Below, in pieces: positions 1 through 8,459 of a stretch of 64,000 nt of DNA. The stretch's first letter is position 1; the number at the start of each line of letters is the position of its first letter. The DNA is from Vibrio albus (lineage in GTDB: Bacteria > Pseudomonadota > Gammaproteobacteria > Enterobacterales > Vibrionaceae): contig NZ_QFWT01000001.1 of the NCBI RefSeq assembly GCF_003144035.1, forward strand, positions 124,001 to 188,000. Reading direction: 5' to 3'. A program made the position numbers and the translations under genes. Below the pieces are notes generated by a model, which was not told the origin of the DNA, did no database searches, and saw only the letters and a list, made by a program, of their open reading frames with translations.

Positions 1-478
1 GTTGGATATGGGTGCAGAACCGCTGGAAATTGCTCGCTTACACGCATTAGAAACAGGAACAAACGTCAGTTATATACAAAGCACTGTGGAAGCCCACGCT
101 GATGACTGTCCCGGCCAGTATGATGTTATCACCTGCATGGAAATGCTGGAACACGTTCCGGATCCTCTATCAGTGATCCAATCGTGCGCTAAACTGGTCA
201 AGCCTGACGGTCATGTTTTCTTCTCAACCCTGAATCGTAACCTGCAGTCTTACCTTTTTGCCATTGTCGGGGCCGAACACCTTCTGAAAATCGTTCCGAA
301 AGGCACTCATGAGCATGCAAAATTTTTGAAGCCATCTGAACTCATTAAGATGATAGATCAAACCTCGCTGCAAGAGAAAGGCATTACCGGCCTTCATTAC
401 AATCCTCTGACGGACCGCTACCGGTTGGGACACCGTGTGGATGTTAACTATATAGTTCATAGCCAGAATGGCGCATAA
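1..478 (+). CDS. ubiG: UbiG, ubiquinone biosynthesis O-methyltransferase (5'-truncated by window edge)
   Basis: SAM-dependent methyltransferase that performs the two O-methylations of the ubiquinone ring. Only the C-terminal ~158 residues are present; the family is about 240 residues, so roughly the first third, including the SAM glycine-rich loop, lies left of the window. The visible part begins at the strand-2 acidic stretch ([19 protein letters not shown]) and contains the class I methyltransferase signature [11 protein letters not shown] near visible residue 46. Stop TAA is at 476-478. The gene is directly followed by nrdA on the same strand, the order also found in enterics (gyrA-ubiG-nrdAB neighbourhood). 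Identity is very likely; the true start cannot be seen. Confidence 0.95.
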   Translation, partial: LDMGAEPLEIARLHALETGTNVSYIQSTVEAHADDCPGQYDVITCMEMLEHVPDPLSVIQSCAKLVKPDGHVFFSTLNRNLQSYLFAIVGAEHLLKIVPKGTHEHAKFLKPSELIKMIDQTSLQEKGITGLHYNPLTDRYRLGHRVDVNYIVHSQNGA

Positions 479-540
479 CAGATTTGGGCTGATTATCTTC
501 TAACCACCTGTTTCTGCATGAAGTTTAACCACATATACTT

Positions 541-567
541 AAGGATTACTGCACCTTAGTGATCCTT
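541..567 (+). terminator. Stem-loop downstream of ubiG
   Basis: Near-perfect 10-bp inverted repeat (AAGGATTACT / AGTGATCCTT, one G-T pair) with a 7-nt loop, 63 nt after the ubiG stop. It is followed by a weak T-rich tail only, so it is a possible but not canonical Rho-independent terminator. Confidence 0.4.
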
Positions 568-762
568 ATTCAACAAACTGATTTTGGTGAAAAGATCAAG
601 AAAAATATTTTTCATTGACTTGACTCAAAAGAATGCCAAAGGCGGTAATTTTCAATGCCAACTGCCGCCAAAGATCCTCAGTTAGCAAACACTAACGATC
701 AAAATTTCTCACCATAGATTACAACATTTTCGTCATATTCTGACTCTTGAAAATCCCCTAAA

Positions 763-809
763 ATCCCTCTATCTTGTAACCCGCTCAACACACAAACACT
801 ATATGTTGT
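763..809 (+). promoter_or_regulatory. Paired NrdR boxes in the nrdA promoter
   Basis: The box at 796-809 (ACACTATATGTTGT) fits the NrdR consensus ACACWATATATWGT closely. A weaker copy ends at 777 (CCTCTATCTTGT, 766-777) and shares 9 of 12 positions. The two box ends are 32 bp apart, three helical turns, which is the spacing required by the NrdR repressor on nrd promoters. Inference: ATP/dATP-responsive repression of nrdAB. No NrdR gene is in the window. Confidence 0.7.
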
Positions 810-919
810 ATACATAAAAACCAACAGCACAAGTGTGAACAGAAAATATGATGCTGCGTTTTAGCCTAAATGGCGTGAAAACGGGGCATACGTCAGCTTC
901 ATCAGGGAAAATAACGAAA

Positions 920-3202
920 ATGAACCAGCAACTAAGCGTAACCAAGCGTGACGGGCGCAGAGAGAATATCAACCTTGACAAAATTCACCGAGTTATTACG
1001 TGGGCAGCAGAAGGCCTGGATAATGTCTCCGTTTCTCAGGTTGAAATAAAGTCTCATATTCAGTTTTATGAAGGCATCACGACAACTGATATTCATGAAA
1101 CCATTATCAAATCTGCCGCTGATCTGATCTCAGAAGAGACACCAAACTATCAGTATCTGGCTGCTCGTCTTGCTATCTTCCACCTGCGTAAAAAAGCCTA
1201 TGGACAGTATGAGCCACCAGCATTGTACGACCACGTTTCTAAACTGGTCGATATGGGTAAATACGATAAGCACCTATTGGAAGATTACAGTGTTGCTGAG
1301 TTTCAGCAAATGAACGATTTTATTGTTCATGATCGGGATCTGAATTTCTCTTATGCCGCAGTCAAGCAGCTGGAAGGTAAATACTTCGTTCAGAACCGTG
1401 TAACCAAAGAAATCTACGAAAGTGCACAGTTCCTGTACATTCTGGTAGCGGCATGCCTGTTTGCAAAATACCCGAAAGCAACACGTCTTGACTACATCAA
1501 ACGTTTCTATGATGCGGTATCTACATTTAAGATTTCTCTGCCAACACCAATCATGTCAGGTGTGCGTACCCCGACCCGTCAATTCAGCTCTTGTGTTCTG
1601 ATTGAATGTGACGACAGTCTGGATTCAATCAACGCAACAGCCAGCGCAGTGGTACGTTACGTGTCTCAGCGTGCGGGCATCGGTATCAACGCAGGTCGTA
1701 TCCGCGCTCTGGGCTCTGAAATTCGTGGCGGTGAGGCCTTCCACACAGGCTGTATTCCGTTCTACAAATACTTCCAGACAGCGGTTAAATGCTGTTCTCA
1801 GGGTGGCGTTCGTGGTGGTGCAGCCACTGTGTTCTACCCAATGTGGCATGGTGAAGTCCAGTCCCTGATGGTACTGAAGAATAACCGTGGTGTAGAAGAA
1901 AACCGTGTCCGTCATATGGACTATGGTGTTCAGATCAACAAAACCATGTATACACGCCTTATCAAAGGGGAAAACATTTCTCTGTTCTCTCCTTCAGATG
2001 TACCGGGACTGTATGACGCATTCTTCGCTGATCAGGATGAGTTTGAACGTCTGTATACCAAATATGAAGCGGATCCTTCAATCAAGAAGCAGACCGTAAA
2101 AGCTGTTGATCTGTTCTCTCTGCTGATGCAGGAACGTGCTTCAACTGGCCGCATCTATATCCAGAATGTGGACCATTGTAATACACACAGCCCGTTTGAC
2201 CCAGCTGTTGCGCCAATCCGCCAGTCAAACCTATGTCTGGAAATTGCGCTGCCAACGAAGCCGCTTAACTATGTGGAAGATGATCAGGGTGAAATTGCGC
2301 TGTGTACGCTGTCTGCATTTAACCTTGGCGCGATCGACAATCTGGATGAATTAAAAGAACTGTCTGAGCTGGTTGTTCGGGCGCTGGATGCCCTGCTGGA
2401 CTATCAGGACTACCCTCTGCCTGCTGCGTATGCGTCAACCATGAACCGCCGAACTCTGGGTGTGGGTGTCATTAACTTTGCCTATTATCTGGCAAAACAT
2501 GGGGTGAGATACTCTGATGGCAGTGCTAACGCCTTAACCCACCAGGCATTTGAAGCGATTCAGTACTATCTGCTGAAAGCGTCTATGGAGCTGGCAAAAG
2601 AAAATGGCGCATGTCCGTCGTTTAACGAGACACGCTATGCACAGGGTATTCTGCCTATTGATACTTACAAGAAGGATCTGGATCAGGTATGTAATGAGCC
2701 TTTGCGCTATGACTGGGAAACGCTACGTGAAGAGATCAAAACTCACGGCCTGCGTAACTCAACTTTGACAGCCCTGATGCCATCAGAGACATCATCCCAG
2801 ATCTCAAACGCAACAAATGGTATTGAACCACCACGCGGTTTTGTATCAGTAAAAGCCTCAAAAGATGGGATTCTTAAGCAGGTTGTACCTGAATATGAAA
2901 AGCTAAAAGACCAATACGAGCTTCTTTGGAATATTCCATCTAACGATGGTTACCTGCACCTTGTTGGTATTATGCAGAAGTTTGTCGATCAGGCAATTTC
3001 CGCCAACACCAATTATGATCCATCCGTTCAATCAGGTGGTAAAGTGCCAATGAAGTTGTTGCTGAAAGATCTGCTGACCGCTTACAAAATGGGCGTGAAA
3101 ACTCTGTATTACCACAACACCCGTGATGGTGCGAGTGACGGGCAGGACGAAACAGCAACAGCCCAGCAGGATGATTGCGCCGGCGGGGCGTGTAAGATCT
3201 AA
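920..3202 (+). CDS. nrdA: NrdA, class Ia ribonucleoside-diphosphate reductase alpha subunit
   Basis: Reduces ribonucleoside diphosphates to deoxyribonucleotides together with NrdB. I chose ATG at 920 (protein begins MNQQLSVTKRDGRRENINLDKIHRV), which aligns with E. coli NrdA (761 residues); this gives 760 residues. The upstream in-frame ATG at 848 would add 24 unrelated residues. A Shine-Dalgarno-like AGGGAA lies 9 nt before 920. The N-terminal ATP-cone, active-site cysteines (SSCVLIEC; NLCLEIALP; ALCTLSAFN) and the C-terminal redox pair CAGGACKI are all present, so the enzyme looks intact. It is controlled by the NrdR boxes upstream and is separated from nrdB by a repeat element. Confidence 0.98.
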   Translation: MNQQLSVTKRDGRRENINLDKIHRVITWAAEGLDNVSVSQVEIKSHIQFYEGITTTDIHETIIKSAADLISEETPNYQYLAARLAIFHLRKKAYGQYEPPALYDHVSKLVDMGKYDKHLLEDYSVAEFQQMNDFIVHDRDLNFSYAAVKQLEGKYFVQNRVTKEIYESAQFLYILVAACLFAKYPKATRLDYIKRFYDAVSTFKISLPTPIMSGVRTPTRQFSSCVLIECDDSLDSINATASAVVRYVSQRAGIGINAGRIRALGSEIRGGEAFHTGCIPFYKYFQTAVKCCSQGGVRGGAATVFYPMWHGEVQSLMVLKNNRGVEENRVRHMDYGVQINKTMYTRLIKGENISLFSPSDVPGLYDAFFADQDEFERLYTKYEADPSIKKQTVKAVDLFSLLMQERASTGRIYIQNVDHCNTHSPFDPAVAPIRQSNLCLEIALPTKPLNYVEDDQGEIALCTLSAFNLGAIDNLDELKELSELVVRALDALLDYQDYPLPAAYASTMNRRTLGVGVINFAYYLAKHGVRYSDGSANALTHQAFEAIQYYLLKASMELAKENGACPSFNETRYAQGILPIDTYKKDLDQVCNEPLRYDWETLREEIKTHGLRNSTLTALMPSETSSQISNATNGIEPPRGFVSVKASKDGILKQVVPEYEKLKDQYELLWNIPSNDGYLHLVGIMQKFVDQAISANTNYDPSVQSGGKVPMKLLLKDLLTAYKMGVKTLYYHNTRDGASDGQDETATAQQDDCAGGACKI

Positions 3203-3208
3203 CACAAA

Positions 3209-3300
3209 AGAGTACAGAATACAGAGCGCTATGCTTTGAAAATACAGAAGAGACTAGAAACTAGTAGCGAAGCGGTCTAGCCTCTTAATTTCTGTAATCT
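3209..3300 (+). repeat. Intergenic repeat copy A (shared with 29713-29835)
   Basis: Between nrdA and nrdB. It contains GAATACAGAGCGCT, then CTTTGA, ATACAGAAGAGACTAGAAACTAG and a closing TTTCTGTAAT. The blocks ACAGAGCGCTNNGCTTTGA and GAGACTAGARACTAG recur in the nspC upstream gap in a different arrangement. The internal inverted repeats (ATACAGAA / TTCTGTAAT and AGAGACTAG / CTAGCCTCT) could form a hairpin inside the operon transcript. Looks like a small dispersed palindromic element. Confidence 0.7.
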
Positions 3301-3325
3301 TATATAAAGGTATTAAATAAACACC

Positions 3326-4459
3326 ATGGCTTACAGTACATTCTCACAGACTAAAAACGACCAGTTAAAAGAACCTATGTTCTTCGGCCAGTCGGTTAAC
3401 GTTGCCCGTTACGACCAGCAGAAATTTGAAATTTTTGAAAAACTGATTGAGAAACAGCTTTCCTTCTTCTGGCGTCCGGAAGAAGTTGACGTGTCCAGTG
3501 ACCGAATTGATTACGCAAACCTGCCGGATCACGAGAAGCATATTTTTATCAGTAATCTGAAATATCAGACATTGCTGGATTCTATTCAGGGACGCAGCCC
3601 TAATGTTGCATTGCTGCCACTGGTCTCACTACCGGAAGTCGAAACCTGGATTGAAACTTGGTCGTTTTCAGAAACTATTCACTCGCGTTCTTATACTCAT
3701 ATTATTCGTAACATTGTGAACGACCCGAACATTGTGTTTGATGATATCGTAGAAAACGAGCATATTCTGGCACGAGCAAAAGACATCGCACATTACTACG
3801 ATAACCTAATCCAGATGACGAATGACTATCACCGTTTTGGTGAAGGTACTCATGAGTTGAATGGCGAAACGATCACTATCAGCCTGCGAGAGCTAAAGAA
3901 AAAGTTGTATCTGTGCCTGATGTCTGTCAACGCACTGGAAGCCATTCGCTTTTATGTCAGCTTTGCCTGCTCATTTGCCTTTGCAGAACGTGAATTAATG
4001 GAAGGTAACGCCAAGATCATCAAACTGATTGCCCGTGATGAGGCGCTTCACCTATCCGGTACCCAACAAATGCTTAACCTGCTTCGTACCGGTCAGGATG
4101 ATCCTGAGTTTGTTGAGATTGCAAAAGAGTGTGAGCAGGAATGCTTCCAACTGTTTAAAGACGCCGCTGAACAAGAAAAAGCCTGGGCTGATTACCTGTT
4201 TAAAGATGGTTCTATGATTGGCCTGAACAAAGATATTCTGAGCCAGTATGTTGAGTACATTACCAATGTGCGAATGCGTTCTGTCGGGCTGGAAGCCGCT
4301 TATTCAGAATCAACATCCAACCCTATTCCCTGGATCAATGCCTGGTTATCTTCGGATAATGTGCAGGTAGCGCCACAAGAAGCGGAGATCAGTTCATACC
4401 TTGTAGGGCAAATTGATAATCAGGTCACCACCAACGACTTCGAGGATTTTGAGCTGTAA
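3326..4459 (+). CDS. nrdB: NrdB, class Ia ribonucleoside-diphosphate reductase beta subunit
   Basis: Carries the diferric-tyrosyl radical cofactor used by NrdA. 377 residues, close to the 376 of E. coli, from [17 protein letters not shown]. The iron ligands and radical site are visible: LLDSIQGR (Asp), [15 protein letters not shown] (Glu, His and the radical Tyr), ALEAIRF (Glu), [11 protein letters not shown] (Glu, His). The C-terminal tail needed for NrdA docking (SSYLVGQID...) is intact. Start ATG at 3326 has only a distant AAAGG. The ferredoxin gene yfaE, which often follows nrdB and maintains the cofactor, is not present here. Confidence 0.98.
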   Translation: MAYSTFSQTKNDQLKEPMFFGQSVNVARYDQQKFEIFEKLIEKQLSFFWRPEEVDVSSDRIDYANLPDHEKHIFISNLKYQTLLDSIQGRSPNVALLPLVSLPEVETWIETWSFSETIHSRSYTHIIRNIVNDPNIVFDDIVENEHILARAKDIAHYYDNLIQMTNDYHRFGEGTHELNGETITISLRELKKKLYLCLMSVNALEAIRFYVSFACSFAFAERELMEGNAKIIKLIARDEALHLSGTQQMLNLLRTGQDDPEFVEIAKECEQECFQLFKDAAEQEKAWADYLFKDGSMIGLNKDILSQYVEYITNVRMRSVGLEAAYSESTSNPIPWINAWLSSDNVQVAPQEAEISSYLVGQIDNQVTTNDFEDFEL

Positions 4460-4487
4460 ACTCGCCTTTGGCTCCCTCATATATAAT

Positions 4488-4516
4488 AAAGCCCTGACTG
4501 TCAGGGCTTAAATCTT
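4488..4516. terminator. Terminator after nrdB
   Basis: AAGCCCTGAC-TG-TCAGGGCTT hairpin 30 nt after the nrdB stop. It is flanked by A/T-rich sequence on both sides and lies between two converging genes, so it could act in both directions. Confidence 0.75.
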
Positions 4517-4563
4517 TTAGTTCCTTTATTTAAAACAATAACCCCGGATCCGGGTAAAAGATA

Positions 4564-4848
4564 TTATAGGAATGCCAGTTGTTCACTGGAGTGGATCGGT
4601 TCGTATTTCGGTTGTCTTTCAAGCACAGACTCAGCATCAGATAAAGTGACAGGCTTTTCACCAATACATCGCCCGTCGTCAGCAAACAATGACAAATAGT
4701 ACCCCTGCTGTTCAGGAGATCCGTTGTCATGCGGCAGACTAACCCAAAGGTTAATCACATCCATCTTATCGGAACTACAGGTTTCGCCTAATAAAATTCG
4801 TTCTCCGGCGACCTTGTACCAAACTTCAATTCTAGATTGACTCAGCAT
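4564..4848 (-). CDS. Small hypothetical protein
   Basis: 94-residue soluble protein of unknown function, MLSQSRIEVWYKVAGERILLGETCS..., with no signal peptide or membrane segment. A strong Shine-Dalgarno (GGAGGT, 6 nt from ATG) supports translation. It converges with nrdB across the shared terminator and occupies the position where yfaE sits in enterics, but it has no 2Fe-2S cysteine motif and runs on the other strand, so it is not YfaE. Function not recognised. Confidence 0.7.
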   Translation of the reverse strand: MLSQSRIEVWYKVAGERILLGETCSSDKMDVINLWVSLPHDNGSPEQQGYYLSLFADDGRCIGEKPVTLSDAESVLERQPKYEPIHSSEQLAFL

Positions 4849-5167
4849 TATCGCACCTCCAACTGTCCGTGATGCTCTACCTATAAAAATGATCCCTCAT
4901 CTATTTTTTTAGTGAGCAAATTCCAGTGTAGAGATTTTTTTCAGATTGCCTAGATCAAAAAAAGGTATTTAAAAACTCAGTTTTAAATACCATTAGAAAT
5001 CATAGAATTAGCACTTAGATCTTTTAGCTATAAAGGAAACATAACAAATTAAATATTTTCTTATTATATTAACATTTTATAAACTTTTTGATTAAATTCC
5101 CCATAAGAACCAAAAGCTTTGGGAGCAGAATAACCCTTCCTTAAGATGTTGATATAATAAAACAAAA
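4849..5167. other. AT-rich intergenic gap
   Basis: 319 bp between the small hypothetical gene and the 3' end of the cinA-like gene, both minus strand. No credible ORF; it should hold the promoter of the 94-residue gene. No clear terminator for cinA was seen apart from T-rich tracts. Confidence 0.6.
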
Positions 5168-6403
5168 TCAAAGAGCACTCGCAGGTACAAAAAGTTCACG
5201 AACGCGCTCTACTGAAGCGTATTCACCGAACATAGGCTTACCCTCTAAGTGACGGCGTAACATGTCGGTAGCGATAGCCGCATATAACTTACGCAGTTCT
5301 TCTTTTTCATAACTACGTTTTAAGGACACAATCTGCCCCCACTCCCCATATGGGGTAGACAATCCGAATGCAACCTTGCCGTCAGCCATATTTCCGGTCG
5401 CGAGACCAATATTACTCTCACTGTTTTCACGAATAGCAGCCGCCAGAGCGAGTGCTGCGGCCAGAGGATCCTGCTCTGCCAGAGTATGTTGTACTTTATT
5501 CGTCATCACCCAGGACGCCCCTAACTGATCACTAAGCTTTTCATTACTATGTAGCCAACTGGTTAAATACCCGCCGGAAGACTGCTCTGATACCGAAACC
5601 ACAAGTCGCTTTTCTGCAAGCAATGCCTGAATGTTAGCCAGTATCGGTTCATCGACACTAACGACATTTTCTCCCAGGTGACTATAGACGATTTGCATTA
5701 TCTTTAGCCGGGTTTCCATATCTCCGGCAGGACCAAACAGCTTAACCTCAATAAAGGGTAAAGAAGAGCGGTATCCAAACTCGTATCCGTCGGGCAGGTG
5801 TATATTCTTAAAAAGGTCTGAAATACCAGACTCCGTCAGACCAAAAGTAAACATTCTACTGACTTCTTTACTTTCCGTTTCAGTATGCTTTTCTTTGATC
5901 GCCGGTATGATTCTGGAGTCCACCATATGTTTAAACTCCCGGGGCACTCCGGGTGTGAAGAAAAACTGTGCCTGATTGATTTGCATAGTAAAGCCACATG
6001 CCGTCCCTACCGGGTTATCAATGATGGTCGATGAAGCCGGTAACATCGCCTGTTTTATATTACTTTCCGGCATCTCTTTTCCCATTCTGCGGAAATAATT
6101 TTTCATTACTTCCACCCATTCAGGAAACAAATCTACCTCTTCTTCCGCTGCTTCCGCGGCAGCTTCTGCTGTCACGTCATCAGAAGTTGGCCCCAGCCCA
6201 CCATTCACCACCACCAGATCATAGTTCAGACTCAGATTAATCAGCTCATTCACCAAATCAAACTGATTATCACCAACGGTAGATCGCTTATGCAATGCCA
6301 GTCCTTCTTCAAAAAATCGGCGAGACAGCCAGGCTGCATTCGTATCGACAATATCGCCGTGTAAAATCTCTTCGCCAGTACTTAACATTGCTATTTTTAT
6401 CAT
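5168..6403 (-). CDS. CinA/YfaY-like protein (molybdopterin-binding-fold domain)
   Basis: 411 residues. The N-terminal ~170 residues form the MoaB/Mog-like fold typical of CinA: TGEEILHGDIVDTNAAWLS at 9-27, VVVNGGLGPTSDDVTAEA at ~64-81, and TPGVPREFKHMV at ~152. CinA proteins are linked to pyridine-nucleotide salvage (NMN deamidase and ADP-ribose pyrophosphatase activities). The C-terminal region (~250-400) resembles the CinA C-terminal domain but is divergent, as in E. coli YfaY, so deamidase activity is uncertain. The gene is transcribed alone, divergently from the ACT-domain gene. Confidence 0.85.
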   Translation of the reverse strand: MIKIAMLSTGEEILHGDIVDTNAAWLSRRFFEEGLALHKRSTVGDNQFDLVNELINLSLNYDLVVVNGGLGPTSDDVTAEAAAEAAEEEVDLFPEWVEVMKNYFRRMGKEMPESNIKQAMLPASSTIIDNPVGTACGFTMQINQAQFFFTPGVPREFKHMVDSRIIPAIKEKHTETESKEVSRMFTFGLTESGISDLFKNIHLPDGYEFGYRSSLPFIEVKLFGPAGDMETRLKIMQIVYSHLGENVVSVDEPILANIQALLAEKRLVVSVSEQSSGGYLTSWLHSNEKLSDQLGASWVMTNKVQHTLAEQDPLAAALALAAAIRENSESNIGLATGNMADGKVAFGLSTPYGEWGQIVSLKRSYEKEELRKLYAAIATDMLRRHLEGKPMFGEYASVERVRELFVPASAL

Positions 6404-6718
6404 CAGGTTTGCTCTTTTGCTTTTGTTTAAGTTGGTATATGTATAACTTACGCCAAATTTCGGTTAACTGTCGAGTAAGAATGAAGGAGTAGTCCTTAAG
6501 TTTTACTTACCTCTTGTTTATAAATCAATCAATTAAATTGTCCAAAATGGTAACCAGGTAACAATCTTCACACTTCCTGCCATTCACCATTAGAAAAGTT
6601 GATAGCTGTCATACATTCTCTCAAATTTAGTCCTACACTAGATATAACATTCGTAATTCATAGACTTACACTAAGTTAAGGAATAACAGTCTAAACTTCG
6701 CCTTTGGAGGGTTTAAGT
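6404..6718. promoter_or_regulatory. Divergent promoter region
   Basis: 315 bp between the divergent cinA-like and ACT-domain genes. It contains no ORF of note. It must carry both promoters; I could not assign -10/-35 boxes with confidence. Confidence 0.5.
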
Positions 6719-7237
6719 ATGAGCAACAGTTTCATCGTCAATTTTGTTGGTAAAGCTTCCCCTGCGACGATTAAGCACCTTTCAGCTATTACACATGAAA
6801 ATGGCGGTAAGTGGTTAATCAGTAAAGTTAACTTTATCGAAGATCAAGTCGCTGCCGTTATCAAGGTAGAGCTTCCAAAGGCTAATACGCAAATCGTCAA
6901 AGACGCTTTTATGGCAAATGAAGATTTGGTTGTCCAGTTTATGGATACCGACTCAACAGCCCACGATAAAGAAGAAATTTTCAACTTAAGATTGGATGCC
7001 AATGACAGAGCCGGTGTGGTTAATGAAATCACTCAGGTTCTGGACGGACAGGGAATCCGGATTCTGGATATGGATTGCCAGCGTGTATTCATTGCCGGAG
7101 GTGGTGGCGGTGGCGTCAGTAGCAGCCTATTTACTGCGAACTTAGCTATTCAGCTGCCGGTAGAGGTGAGTATTGAAGATGTAACCAAAGAACTGGAAGC
7201 TCTGAGTGAAGATACAAAAGTTATTTTAACTACATAG
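6719..7237 (+). CDS. Double ACT-domain regulator, GcvR-like
   Basis: 172 residues from ATG 6719, which has a GGAGG 7 nt upstream; an in-frame TTG at 6704 lies on top of that Shine-Dalgarno and is not a likely start. Two ACT-like halves are visible: MSNSFIVNFVGKASPATIKHLSA (1-~80) and EEIFNLRLDANDRAGVVNEITQVLDGQGIRILDMD (~83-170). The second half contains an unusual six-glycine run. E. coli GcvR, with the same two-ACT layout, represses the glycine cleavage operon by binding GcvA. The GcvR assignment rests on architecture; gcv genes are not nearby. Confidence 0.7.
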   Translation: MSNSFIVNFVGKASPATIKHLSAITHENGGKWLISKVNFIEDQVAAVIKVELPKANTQIVKDAFMANEDLVVQFMDTDSTAHDKEEIFNLRLDANDRAGVVNEITQVLDGQGIRILDMDCQRVFIAGGGGGGVSSSLFTANLAIQLPVEVSIEDVTKELEALSEDTKVILTT

Positions 7238-7265
7238 TCTCAATATTATTCAGAAAAATACACGT

Positions 7266-7288
7266 GGAGGGCATTGCCCTCCTTTTTT
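7266..7288 (+). terminator. Rho-independent terminator of the ACT-domain gene
   Basis: GGAGGGC-att-GCCCTCC followed by six T, 28 nt after the stop codon. Textbook intrinsic terminator. Confidence 0.92.
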
Positions 7289-7340
7289 ATGACACCGAGT
7301 ATTCGTACCTGAGCTATCAACCGCAACCTCTTATACCGAG

Positions 7341-7370
7341 TCAAGAATTCAACTCAAAATGCGATATTAT
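7341..7370 (+). promoter_or_regulatory. Putative higBA promoter
   Basis: TCAAGA, 18-bp spacer, TATTAT (7365-7370), 40 bp before the higB start. Assigned by eye. Confidence 0.4.
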
Positions 7371-7409
7371 AAATGGATAAATGTCACCCTAGAGGTTACA
7401 ATCAACTCA

Positions 7410-7688
7410 ATGATTCGTTCATTTATTCATAAAGGACTCGAGAAGTTCTTTCTCACAGGCTCTACATCTGGAATCCAGAAGAAACATGAAAAACGGTTAA
7501 GGTTAATCCTAACCAACTTATCCCAAGCCGAAAGCCCTAATGATATGGACTTACCCGGACTTCTTCTCCATAGGCTAAAAGGAAACAGACAAGACATCTA
7601 TTCCGTAAAAGTTAACGGAAACTGGCGCATTACCTTTCGATTTATTAACCGTGATGTTGAAGTTGTAAACTACGAGGATTACCACTAA
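7410..7688 (+). CDS. higB: HigB-type RelE-superfamily toxin
   Basis: 92-residue ribosome-dependent mRNA interferase of the HigB/killer-protein group. ATG 7410 gives the usual family N-terminus [22 protein letters not shown]; a longer start would add 17 unrelated residues. Diagnostic C-terminal motifs: [26 protein letters not shown] and EVVNYEDYH, which include the basic/aromatic residues placed at the active site in the family. The toxin gene comes first and overlaps the antitoxin by one nucleotide (TAATG), the usual higBA order. Confidence 0.92.
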   Translation: MIRSFIHKGLEKFFLTGSTSGIQKKHEKRLRLILTNLSQAESPNDMDLPGLLLHRLKGNRQDIYSVKVNGNWRITFRFINRDVEVVNYEDYH

Positions 7689-7999
7689 TGACTATGCATA
7701 ATCCAGCACACCCAGGGGAAATCCTTAAAGAATTAGTACTAACCCCATTAGAACTTAGTGTTACAGAAGCATCAGCACACCTTGGTATAAGCCGCAAGAC
7801 ACTATCCAAGATAATCAATGCCAAAGGTGCAATTACACCTGAAATGGCGGTTCGCCTGGAAATGGTTTTTGAAAAGCCCTCGGCTGACCATTGGCTTAAA
7901 CTGCAAAATGCCTACGACCTTTGGCAAACAAGACAGCACCAAGAAAAGCTACATGTATCACCTTTTAAAATAAACTCACAGGAATCAGCTTCTTTATGA
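7688..7999 (+). CDS. higA: HigA-type antitoxin, XRE helix-turn-helix
   Basis: 103 residues, [50 protein letters not shown], the HigA signature with HTH at ~24-46. It neutralises HigB and should autorepress the operon. The final codons run 6 nt into the 3' end of wzb on the other strand. The C-terminal tail after ~residue 85 is longer than minimal HigA proteins and may derive from insertion next to wzb. Confidence 0.92.
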   Translation: MTMHNPAHPGEILKELVLTPLELSVTEASAHLGISRKTLSKIINAKGAITPEMAVRLEMVFEKPSADHWLKLQNAYDLWQTRQHQEKLHVSPFKINSQESASL

Positions 8000-8437
8000 T
8001 AGCTTCCGCTTCCATGCCTCTGCGGCGTTTTCTATCAGGGAAAACGCCCTTTCGAAGGCTTCTTCTCCCTGCCGAAACGGGTCATCGATAGTACTGATTC
8101 CGACCCAATGACCAAACAGAACCGTTTTGCTTCTGGCTAACGGAAAAAGCTCGCAAAGCTGGTCAATCTGTTTACGCTCCATCACCAGAATCACATCAAC
8201 AGCATCGATATCTTGCTGGGTGACTTGCCGGGAACGATGCTGAGCTATGTCTATCCCGTACTGCCCTGCGACTTTTACCGCCAGCGGATCAGCCGGTAAG
8301 CCTGCCAGCTTATTGGATTGAACCCCGACCCCGGCAGAGCTTACCTTAAGCTCCGGCTTTAATTTTTTTAACAAAGCTTCACCAAACGGTGAGCGGCAGA
8401 TGTTCCCTGTGCAAAGCACTAAAATACTATCAAACAT
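7994..8437 (-). CDS. wzb: Wzb low-molecular-weight protein tyrosine phosphatase
   Basis: 147 residues. The P-loop CTGNICRSP (C9...R15) and the C-terminal general-acid loop ([10 protein letters not shown], ~117-125) define low-MW PTPs. Wzb dephosphorylates the Wzc autokinase, a cycle needed for polymer export. It is the last gene of the polysaccharide locus, far from wzc (23.6-25.8 kb) instead of next to it as in colanic acid loci, and lies 22 nt after the O-antigen-ligase-like gene. Confidence 0.93.
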   Translation of the reverse strand: MFDSILVLCTGNICRSPFGEALLKKLKPELKVSSAGVGVQSNKLAGLPADPLAVKVAGQYGIDIAQHRSRQVTQQDIDAVDVILVMERKQIDQLCELFPLARSKTVLFGHWVGISTIDDPFRQGEEAFERAFSLIENAAEAWKRKLS

Positions 8438-8459
8438 TAACGACCTTATGATTTAATGG

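Noticed and set aside
848..919. In-frame upstream start for nrdA adding 24 residues
   Set aside because: The extra residues do not match NrdA proteins; ATG 920 aligns with the family and has its own Shine-Dalgarno-like AGGGAA.
7410..7999. higBA as a superintegron gene cassette
   Set aside because: No attC/VCR-like palindrome was seen on either side; the genes abut wzb directly.
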